A stretch of DNA of 35,000 nt, taken from NCBI RefSeq assembly GCF_000091045.1, contig NC_006670.1:292501-327500 (forward strand), in the 5' to 3' direction. How positions within the stretch are numbered: the stretch's first letter is position 1; each line of letters begins with the position of its first letter. The position numbers and the translations under genes were made by a program. Shown here piece by piece: positions 21,095-30,325 of the stretch. The DNA is from Cryptococcus deneoformans JEC21. Its lineage: Eukaryota; Basidiomycota; Tremellomycetes; Tremellales; Cryptococcaceae. The notes beneath the pieces were generated by a model. It was not told the DNA's origin. It saw only the letters and a program-made list of their open reading frames with translations, and searched no databases.

Positions 21095-22111
21095 TTAAAC
21101 ACACTCACGAGCCATCCATCCGCCGTCAACAACCAGACATTCACCGGTGACGTAGTCACTCGCTCGAGAAGCAAGGAAGACAATGGCACCCTCAAAGTCT
21201 TCAGGAGATCCCCATCGGCCGGCAGGAATACGTTCGAGGATTTGACGAGCTCGGTCCTTGTCTGCTATGAGAGCTTCGTTCATCTGCAAATTGGCCACAT
21301 GTCAGCTGGTGACTTGAGCGATAAAGTAGGCGGGAAGCTCACGTCGGTAGCGATGTAACCGGGGGCAATGGCATTGACACAGACGCCTTTAGAAGCCCAA
21401 CCGTTAGAGAAGGACTTGACCTGTATAGCTTGGTTAGCAAAGCCTAACTGATTACCGCCAACTATCGGGACACCGAACTACTCACAATGCCTTGGACACC
21501 GTGCTTGGCAGCGGCGTAAGCCACAACGTTCAAACCACCCTGGTAGGCCACTAAGCTGGAGATGTTGATGATCTTGCCGAAGCCTCTGGGGTTGCCAGCA
21601 GCGCCGCCTTCGGGGACGGGCTCACCAGCGACACCACCTCGAGATTCGAGCATGTGCCTACCAGCATCTCGAGTGATAGTGAAGACAGTGTTCAAGTTGA
21701 CCTGGAGAACGTCGTTCCAATCATTCTCAGGGAAGTTCTCAACGGGGTGTCGACGCTGGATACCCCCACAGTTGACGACAATGTCAAGAGTTCGTCCGAG
21801 CTCCTTGGTAACGTGGGGAATGAGCTTGGCAACAGAGGCTGCATCACCGAGGTCGCAAACAACAATGTCAGCCTTGCCCCCCGCAGCAATAATATCGTCT
21901 CGGGTCGCGGTGTTGCTGGTGTTACGCTGGACAAGGATGATGTCGGCACCGGCTTTGGCGAGAGCAAGGGCCATTCGAGCCCCAATACCCCGGGTGGCGC
22001 CAGTGATCCTGAGATGGTCGTCAGCAAGGAGGTCTTTGCAGAGCCTTGCCTTAAAGCTACTTACAAAGCAGTTTTTCCTGTAAGGCCAAAGAGGTCTTGT
22101 AAGTAGGACAT
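21095..22111 (-). CDS. Short-chain dehydrogenase/reductase, KduD/gluconate dehydrogenase-like
   Basis: Four exons give about 278 residues. Exon 1 (22111-22065, start [16 protein letters not shown]) joins at CTCAG to a segment containing ITGATRGIG (NAD(P)-binding TGxxxGxG, residues 18-25). Next come VNCGG (usually NNAG), the catalytic serine in [10 protein letters not shown] (about 166), and YAAAKHG (Tyr about 180, Lys about 184). A last exon ends [14 protein letters not shown], the standard SDR C terminus. The closest types are 2-deoxy-D-gluconate 3-dehydrogenase and gluconate 5-dehydrogenase, so oxidation or reduction of a sugar acid in the cytosol is likely but not proven. A Gly/Pro/Glu-rich insertion ([19 protein letters not shown], about 140-158) before the catalytic strand is longer than in bacterial KduD. 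The gene is divergent from the GT32 gene. Confidence 0.88.
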
Positions 22112-22753
22112 GATGAATGATGTTTGTTGGTGAAAGCAAAGTGTCAAACTTCGAAGACATTTCATTTATACGATGTGTAAAACGGTCAGATCTCCCTCCG
22201 CCGTCTCGGGCCGATTCTCCGGTAGCCGCCGGAACGGCTATTGATCTGTGTTCGGAGGAATTGGGAACGAAGGAACCGATGGACGTTTATTAACGGTTGC
22301 CTATCTACTCACATATGGGTGGCCACGCCTATTTATTACTGGCAAGAGGAGTTAAAAAGGCTCGCGTGGCCAAACAAAAACAAAAAAATAGATCTGCCGC
22401 AGGTGGCGGCGGCCGAAACAAGTCGCGGTGGGCGCGTCACCGCAGCTCGCATATTATCGCAGGCGGGGAAACGGCCTCTTTTCAGGATTGCGATTTGATT
22501 TTCCGGAGCCCGCAGCGCCAAGTTATCATATTTCTTGTCACGTCCAGCTCAGCTTGTCCCTTGTCCCTTGGTGCATAGCACCCCTTATCTCTTAACTCCA
22601 AAAGATATTTTAGCCAAACTGCCATCGTCTCCCTCGTCACAATTTCTTCCCACAGAGCAACATTCTCGCTCTTCTTTGCCCTTCCTTGACTGGGCGCAGA
22701 GTCGGCTGCTACCGGGACATCAAGGAACTAGTACTGACACATCGTATTTCCCC
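22112..22753. other. Divergent promoter region between SDR and GT32 genes
   Basis: About 640 bp separate the two start codons. A plus-strand frame without stops reaches back from the GT32 start to about 22535, but its composition (Leu/Pro/Ser from CT-rich DNA) looks like leader rather than protein. Confidence 0.55.
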
Positions 22754-24342
22754 ATGACCGCTTTTAACTCCGCCAACTGGGGATTGGCTAGTGAGAGAGA
22801 ATATGTGCCCATGACAACGCGTGAGAGCGGCCGACCTTCTGTATGTTCGACATTCTTCTTGGAGCGCTCACAGCTCTGACATGCTTGAAATATCAGTCAC
22901 GGTTAAAATCCACCGCGATACGACTACTGCCTACAGTTGTGATTCTAGCCCTTGGTATACTAATAGGATCCAACGTCCCATGGTATCTTTCAATATATTC
23001 GCGACGACCATCAGGCGCCATATCACTACTGCCAAGAGCTCTGCCGCCCATCGCATCATCAACTGTCACCGACCAGCTTGTCTCACTAGGTCTTCCTCCC
23101 CCGGAAGAACCAATACCGAATGTGGTACATTATGTATATGGCCTTGCCGATGACCAGCCGGACTTTCCGTATTTTGCGTATCTGGCAATGAGAAGTGCGT
23201 TGGTCAGTCTCAAGCCGGATGTGGTGTATTTTCACTGTATCAACGAGCCCAAGGGCTACTGGTGGGAGAGGGTCAAGAACTGGGAGGGATGGATAGACGA
23301 TCAGGGGAATAGGAGAGGTATGATGGAAATTAAGAGGGCAAGGGATGTGCAGTGGATAGGAACTAGCAAGAGACCTGTCGTCCATGTACGTCACTCATTG
23401 CCCACTTCCTAATCGAGAATACTAACTGATCTTGTCTGATGCTCAGTTTGCCCACAAAGCCGATATAATCAGGCTAGAGGTGTAAGTTTTCCGAATGCCC
23501 AGAATATATACCCGCTGACATGGACAACACTAGACTCTTACAGTATGGTGGTATATATCTCGATATCGATACGTTTGTCCTTCGCTCCTTCTCCTCGGCC
23601 TCTCTCCTTCAGTACGACACTGTTCTAGCGCTGGAGGCCCATGGTCTTACTTTTCTTCGCAAACCCGCATCAGACGATGAAATGCGTCCCAAAGGACTTT
23701 GCAATGCCGTCATAATAGCACGGAGGGGGGCAGAGTTTTTGAAGCGGTGGCTAGACAGCTACGAAGGTTTCAGAGAGGACAAATGGACAGAGCACTCAGT
23801 GGTGAGTCAACCAAAGTGGCTTATGTTGTCATGGCTGACCTTTTCTTAGGAGATGCCATGGACATTAGCTCAGATGTACCCGACGTTGGTAACTGTCTTG
23901 TCAGAGAGGACGTTCTTTTGGCCTCTTTGGACAGATGATCATATCCATGCAGTATATGCGACAAAGGAGTATGACTTTGAAGAATCTGGTCAGCTCGCGT
24001 AAGTTCGTCAACCTCTGATTCTTCTTACGGAAGCTGATCGTAACAAATAGATACCATGCATGGGAATCCAAAGCTCAACCCTACCTCTCCGCCCTTGATC
24101 CTTCCACCATCACCCAAATCGAGACTTCTTTCACTCGCATGGCGCGCCGTTTCCGTGAACCCGACGAATTGAGACGGTGGCTCGCGGTTGGTAAAGAGGA
24201 TGGTGCTGGAAGTGGAACGGGACTAGTTGAAGGTGATGAGGAAGCGAACAGGAAGAGATTGCTGCAGGACAGAACACGTCGGGGGGAATGGGGATTCATT
24301 AAAGGGAAGGGCATCAAGGTGAATAGAGAGAGTATCGAATGA
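22754..24342 (+). CDS. GT32-type glycosyltransferase with DXD motif, type II membrane protein
   Basis: Exons 22754-22840, 22897-23385, 23447-23481, 23534-23801, 23850-23998 and 24051-24342 give 439 residues. The first intron (GTATGT donor, CTGAC branch, TATCAG acceptor) joins a short cytosolic tail starting MTAFNSANWGLASE to a hydrophobic anchor, TVVILALGILIGSNVPWYL (about 41-60). That is the Golgi layout expected for the family. Family motifs follow: PNVVHYVYGL, VVYFHCINEPKGYWWERVK, VHFAHKADIIRLEVLLQYGG and IYLDIDTFVL, with Asp 214 and Asp 216 forming the DXD metal/nucleotide-sugar site. Later, NAVIIARRGAEFLKRWLDSY is also typical. A start at the ATG inside the first intron (22843) would give a poorer N terminus. 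The product is probably a Golgi sugar transferase for glycans or surface polysaccharide; donor and acceptor are unknown. Confidence 0.88.
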
Positions 24343-24710
24343 TTTTGGGACCGGTTAGTGGCTACTACTAGCGATTACGGTGGTGCGGTGGTTTAGTTGT
24401 GGTCTTTCGGTTATTTCATGCCATTGGGCTCATTGCATATATATACAAGTTGAAGCTTTTTTTACACGAAACTGATTTATAGTAGATGCTTCGATTATTT
24501 TGTACTACTAAAAAGGAGAAGTGAGCCCTTCATGAAGAATGGTGGAGATGAACGAAGTGGTTGTCTAATACTGTTGTTGATGGCCATAAGCAATAAATAA
24601 TACTACCGTAACCGATGTTTGGTCCATCAGGTCATTCTTGTGGCCGGCGTACGTTATTTCCAGTTGTGACTGTCCTTCTGTGGTAGTTTTCAATCGTACT
24701 CGACGGAGAG

Positions 24711-24740
24711 TAGCTGCGTGCAGTTGTTCCCACGCAGCTA
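24711..24740. repeat. Perfect 10-bp inverted repeat (hairpin)
   Basis: TAGCTGCGTG at 24711-24720 pairs exactly with CACGCAGCTA at 24731-24740 around a 10-nt loop. It lies about 370 bp after the GT32 stop. Function unknown. Confidence 0.65.
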
Positions 24741-25381
24741 TCATATGTTAGATTTGGTTTTGGTTCATCATCATCATTTTATCACTTCCGACTGTAGTAG
24801 TAGACGAAAGTTCCATACGTATCTCACATCGTCATCCTCGTTAGTTAGCCCTGTCCACCAGTGATCAGACCCCTGATAACTCTCCTGAACCTGCCTCTGG
24901 TTCTGTTTCTGAAAAGGACTAATAATGTCTGTTGGGGTCTTACATTCACAATCGAAGCGGCGGTTGCAAACTACCCTGCTTGCACCTTACATCTCTAACC
25001 CCCCTATTACTACTGCGATCGTCGCTGCCCAGGTTAAATAATAACACACGATATATATGATATAATCGATATAATAATGGACCCAACCAAATGATAGCGC
25101 CCCATCTCTACCGACTTCGTTGTTCGCTACGCACGCAGACTTGAAACAATACGCATGTTGGCACCGCTTGTCGAACTCATCACCCTCTCGCCTGACGCAG
25201 CCGAATCTCGACTGCCTAACTGGGACCATTCACCGCCAGCCTACCCACTTTCGGCTCCAGGCTTTGAATCGATCGAAACTATGAACGACGATTGCCGGTC
25301 GGGAAAAAAGACAAGGTATGACGGAGTGACGTGCCATGCGCGCCACAAAGCACGAATCGGAAGAGAAAACCCCGGACCTTT

Positions 25382-25389
25382 TGACGTCA
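25382..25389. promoter_or_regulatory. Perfect CRE palindrome TGACGTCA (distal)
   Basis: This full ATF/CREB-type site lies about 600 bp upstream of the first possible kinase start. A half-site TGACGTG lies 55 bp further upstream at 25327. Confidence 0.6.
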
Positions 25390-25909
25390 TCCAAAAAGGA
25401 TTTTTATGCCCAGTTCCTGGGAGGCGCAGGTCACCTACCGTTCAGTATGCATGGCTCCAATGATGCTGAGTGATGATGTTAGGATGTTTTGAGAGGAGTT
25501 ACGAGGGCAGTAACCCATGCACCAGTAACCACAGCAATATATACCGTCGGGTCGACGTTGTCCTTCCAGAAACACCAAACAACGAATTCAACGCCTTTGA
25601 ACAATTCCCTCATTTCGAACAACGCCACCTACGATTGCTCAGCCCAAAACGCAGGACGCGCAAATAAATACTTCTATTATCAGATCAGATCTTCCCAGCA
25701 AGTCATCCAATATCCGGCGCAATTTGTCATCCACCTTCTGCGCCTTTCCTCATCTTAATCAGCATCGTTTCTCTTTCTACCAGCAACTTGTATTTAACTC
25801 TATCGAGCATCGTGTGGGCAACGTACCGCAAGGCCGTTGAAGACAACAAGCAGATTCACACAGGCTCTATTGCAGTACAAAACTGGCTGTGATTAGCGTA
25901 AGTCTCCTG

Positions 25910-25917
25910 TGACGTCA
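25910..25917. promoter_or_regulatory. Perfect CRE palindrome TGACGTCA (proximal)
   Basis: A second full site, 528 bp downstream of the first and 61 bp before the candidate ATG at 25978. It sits just after a GTAAGT that could open a leader intron, so it may be in transcribed sequence. Confidence 0.55.
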
Positions 25918-25977
25918 ATTTTTGGTGATGATTACTGACTTGGGAATCTCTCCTTCTATTTCTCCTACCTTCGACTG

Positions 25978-28900
25978 ATGCATGTCTCCCCTTCACCTTC
26001 ATTTTCTGTCTACCCGCATTCCTTCGGCCGTCTTCGCTCACCCAAACCCACTATTTTGCCTATCCATCGTGAATCCTGGCCACCGCGCAAACTGCGTCCG
26101 ATTTCACAGTCATATCTCACAGCCCCACCGCCATTCGGCCATCCTTCAAGACGACCAAGTCTCAGAACTCTAGGCTGGCATCGACCTCCATTTCGGGAAG
26201 CGATTCCTCCGGTTCTCAGTCAATACCATCGCCAGCCTCTCCGTCGATTATTGTCCCTCTTTCCGATCCCGCCATCCCTACGCTTTCCAGCACTGCACCT
26301 TTTCCAGGGATAGTGTCCACATTAACAGGAAAGCAGTCTTCTTCCGGTCAACAAAGTAGCAAAACCTCTAGCTCCTTCAACTCGACGGGTAAACTCCCTA
26401 TCAGTAGATCACATTTACAAGCACGCTCCGCTGTTTCAGAAGAAATCGCTGGTTCTCAAGACGAATACAACGCAGCAATCAGCACATTGCAAAAAGCCAG
26501 CTTATCAGACGACATGCTATCAAGTTTCAAACGTGAGTTTCGTGTCTTGTTTCCTGTTTTGAAAGTTTTGTTTGTTCTGTTAGTTTTGTGCACGACTGGT
26601 TGATGGCAAGCCACTCTCTTGCCGAGGCGTTGGGATATTCTGTTTCTCATGTTTTCGCCTTCTGAAAAGAAGAGTGGGCGTCCGTATTTTATCCCTTGGC
26701 AATTGTGGCCGGTCGGCTGTGGCTTTTGATTTTGCCGGGCCATTGAGCTATGACGAGGGAGAGGTCTGTGCGTTCTTTTGTGTGTAGCAAAGGACTCCGC
26801 TCCACCAAGGCATATGACGATCCGCGAATTGTAATTCTTTTTTTGCTGTCTTGCTCCTGTTTATCTTTAATATCCACATATGATCACTTTTCAACGTCCC
26901 TCGGACCCTTGCCATGTCGGCCTCAGCGAAAGCGATCCTGTCCAAACCATGTCCAGAAATCCGCAGACATTCTCCACATCCCCTTTCTTGCCTTCTCCTC
27001 CCAAAGTGCTCTCTCCGATCCTTATTTCTTCATCGCAGTCGACGAATAGGCCGCTGACTTTATCTCATCGCCGTTCTCACCAATCGTGTCCTATACCGAT
27101 CCCTAAATCCGATGATGCCTATCTATCGTCATCCCGCTCTTCAAATGTCTTTCGCCCCTCATCTCCTTCACCTTCTACCTTAACACTGCGCTTTACTGGT
27201 CTTTCTCAACGCTCTGCCCGATATCGCGGTTCTCCAGAGATCCTTCGTCACGGGAAGCACGCTCAACAGGCGTCTCCGAGCCCCCAGCCTGATACGAAGA
27301 ACGGCCGATCAAAGACCACTCAAGCTCAGCAGCCGCTGCCTCCTGCTGCTGTTCAACAACAACCGCAGCAGCCGTCTCAGCCGCAGCAACAACAACAACA
27401 TCGCCGCAAGGACGAATACAGCGCAAAGCTCACAACGAGCACTAGTAAGCAACTTGGGTCGATCTAAAATCATATGGGGCGGCTGGCTCATCAGTTATAA
27501 TTAGCTGGACAAAACAAAATACCCGCCGCTTCACCTAACTACAGAGAAGAAGCCGAAAAAATCGTTGCCGATGAGAGGGCACAAAGCGAAAAGATGCCAG
27601 TATATGCTGTACGTTTTGGTGAACCAGTCATTGGAACGCACTCGGCTAACATCATCACAGGGACTCGAAGAGTTCACGTTGATAGAAAAAATGGGCGACG
27701 GTGCCTTTTCTAATGTATACAAAGCTATTGATCGCAGGAGCGGTCAGAAGGTGGCCGTGAAGGTTGTCCGCAAATATGAACTCAATCAGTCACAGGTGAG
27801 GCGAGCTTCGTTTTTTTAGTCCTCAGTAGATAGACTTCTTCTGCTTTATTTGCCTCCCGACCCTGGCCAGGTCGGGAATCAGGCGATGAGAGCTTTTGTT
27901 CATTTTGTATTCCTTAAATTGTCTTCAATTCCTCATTCGATCGGACGACGCGTCAACGGTGCTGGTAACGAATCGACGTCGCCCGATCGAACATCTCAAG
28001 CAAACATTCACAGGACAGATCGACTGACGAGGTTTGGCGGTGTTAGCACGGTAACAAGCATCTGAACGCCAACTTCAAGAAGAGGGGACCAAGGGTCACA
28101 GAGGTTGGTATTGTTTCATTCTTTGTCGTTTATGATTTCGGTAATCTAGACTTTGGGTTTTTGCTATATTATTGCTGGACTTGCGAATGCTGGCCCTCGA
28201 GCATCGAAAGTGCCTTTGTATATACCAGCAAGCTTTTTGTAGTACCCCCGTTGCTTCGAGTTATTGTCAATTCGCGAGTAACGCAAGCTGACTTTATCAT
28301 CAGCGTGCCAATATTCTCAAGGAAGTCCAGATCATGCGCGGCATCGACCATCCTAGTATCGTCAAGCTTTTGAAATTCTTCGAAAGCGACGAACATTACT
28401 TCTTGGTCCTCGAACGTAAGCGAAATTGTCTATGCGTTACTGGTTATCAGTTAACTCTCGCGCGTAGTGATGGAGGGTGGTGAATTATTCCATCAAATCG
28501 TCAAGCTCACTTACTTTTCGGAGGCACTTTCTCGTCACGTTATCCTGCAAGTCGCTGAAGGCATTCGATACCTGCACGAGGAGCGAGGTGTTGTCCACCG
28601 GTAAGTCGGCATAGTTTATTATAGGGTTTGTCCGTTGCTGACTCGTTGCTTTTCAGTGATATCAAGCCCGAAAATCTCTTGTTCGAACGCATCCCAATTA
28701 TTCCCTCTCGTAATCCCGTACATCGGCCGTATGACGAGGAGAAGGAAGATGAAGGAGAATTCCAGCCTGGAATTGGGGGTGGTGAGATTGGTAGGGTGAA
28801 AATTGCCGACTTCGGACTGTCAAAGATTGTATGGGATGAGCAGACCATGACCCCTTGCGGTACCGTCGGATACACCGCTCCCGAGATCGTCAAAGATGAA

Positions 28901-29797
28901 AGATATAGTAAGAGTGTCGACATGTGGGCCCTTGGTTGCGTCTTATACACTCTTCTGTGTGGTTTCCCTCGTGAGTACTTTTAGATTGCGATGATTGACA
29001 TCAATTAACAATGTACTACAGCCTTCTACGACGAAAGCATCAACGTTCTTACAGAAAAGGTGGCCCGAGGTTACTATACCTTCTTAAGTCCCTGGTGGGA
29101 CGACATTTCTCATTCCGCCAAAGACCTCATCTCCCATCTCCTTTGCGTTGATCCTGCTCAGCGATATACCATTGATGAGTTCCTTGCCCATCCTTGGATC
29201 CGAGATGCTGCCCCACCTCCTCCCCCTCCCACTTCTCGCGCTGTGCCCAGTGAATCTCCCATGTACTCTCCTCTCCTTGCTTCTATCCGCGCTGGTAACC
29301 GTGAGGCCCGCTCCCCTGGAGTGGGTGCCCTCAAGGAAGCCTTTGACGTTACTTACGCTGTTCATCGTATGGAAGAAGAGGGCGCTCGACGACGTGCGTA
29401 CAATGGTCCCGGCGGTGCTGGTCAGCGTGGATTCTTGCAAGGCCTGAATGAGGAGGCTGAAGAGGAAGACGAGCAGGCGCAGGTTGAGGAAGCTCGTAGG
29501 AAGCACGGTGAAGCTGTGGCCCGTCAGATCCAAGAACATCGTGGTCGTGCAGCTGCCAATGCCGCTGCTGGCATCAAAGAGCCACCTGTGGCCAACTACG
29601 TCGGTCGCGGAGGCGCCAACAGGAGAGAAGCCGAGGCAGTGATTTACGATGGCCGGGCAGGGCAAAGGGATAGGGGAAAGGGTGGCAAAAGTGCTGGAGG
29701 GTTCGACTTGGACCTCAATAACGCAACACTACTTGGCAGACGAGGAAAGAAAGTTGCCCCAAGTCCTCTAGCACAGCAAGTGCAAGCCGGCCAATAA
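25978..29797 (+). CDS. RCK2: Rck2/Srk1-type MAPK-activated protein kinase
   Basis: Exons in this model: 25978-26068, 26110-26532, 26788-26830, 26927-27444, 27547-27608, 27661-27795, 28047-28103, 28304-28415, 28468-28600, 28657-28970 and 29022-29797; about 887 residues. The long N terminus is Ser/Thr/Pro rich and ends in a Gln-rich tract (27350-27405). Kinase motifs: MGDGAFSNVY loop, VAVKVV (Lys about 413), HRDIKPEN (Asp about 526), ADFGLSK (Asp about 576), TPCGTVGYTAPE activation loop. An insertion between DIKPEN and DFG with FQPGIGGGEIGRVKIADFG is a hallmark of Rck2/Srk1. A proline run and a charged helix (EEAEEEDEQAQVEEARRK) follow. In yeasts these kinases act below the Hog1/Sty1 MAPK in osmotic and oxidative stress. 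The kinase part is firm. The N-terminal start is not: 25978 is one candidate, and an in-frame ATG at 26514 is another if the leader intron runs 25899-26109. Confidence 0.88.
27855..27877. repeat. 8-bp inverted repeat in a long RCK2 intron
   Basis: TCCCGACC (27855-27862) and GGTCGGGA (27870-27877) form a perfect GC-rich stem with a 7-nt loop. It lies in the 251-nt intron 27796-28046, which is long for this genome. Function unknown. Confidence 0.55.
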
Positions 29798-30325
29798 TCA
29801 TTTGGAGCGAGAAATTATTAGAGGGGCGCAGATGATCTTTGTATGATTCTTTGTCTGACAGATAAACGCATGTTCGGAAAACCCCGGTCTATGTTTGGAG
29901 ATTTTGAGAGCAGACATTAATAGTCTTATTATTTTGTTTGATCTGGCATAGCCACCTAGGACGTAAACCATTTGATATGTACAGCATTGTGTAATGATTT
30001 TGGTGGGAGTGCTCAGCGGATACGTGGATAAGTTTTGACCAGAGAGCCTCAGGGGAATCTGAGTGTAAGGTGTAGTAATTCAACCAGAAAGCAGCATTGG
30101 AATAAATATAGCAGTGTGATACAGAGTTGGAATCCACCACCTCTACCCGGTTATACGGTGTACCGGCTCGCATCCACTTACGAGACATTAAATATGACCA
30201 CGCACTGTATGAATCCCTCAATCACAAATCTATGCATCTTTCTTTGCATTCGTACTGCTCTTATGTTTGCAGTCCGTTCGCTACCCGAAATACAATTACA
30301 ACGGTACTCGACAAGAAGTCCAACG
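29798..30325. other. Intergenic region between RCK2 and the oxidoreductase gene
   Basis: About 530 bp holding the RCK2 3' UTR and the promoter of the downstream gene on the same strand. Frames here (for example 30035-30320) have no protein-like features. Confidence 0.55.

Larger units (their letters stand above)
24343..25977. other. Long intergenic region upstream of the RCK2 kinase gene
   Basis: About 1.6 kb between the GT32 stop and the first usable start of the kinase. It includes the GT32 3' UTR, a 10-bp stem hairpin (24711-24740), and CRE-type sites (TGACGT at 25327, TGACGTCA at 25382 and 25910). Plus-strand frames at 25155-25758 lack protein-like character. They may be kinase leader. 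Confidence 0.55.

Noticed and set aside
21562..22106. Two long plus-strand open frames
   Set aside because: Both are shadows of the SDR coding exon; the minus-strand frame carries all catalytic motifs.
27320..27410. CAG/CAA tract as a standalone microsatellite
   Set aside because: It is interrupted and encodes a Gln/Pro-rich part of the kinase N terminus; treated as part of that gene.
29084..29665. 193-residue minus-strand open frame
   Set aside because: It is antisense to the last kinase exon, which has clear kinase and Rck2-type C-terminal sequence.
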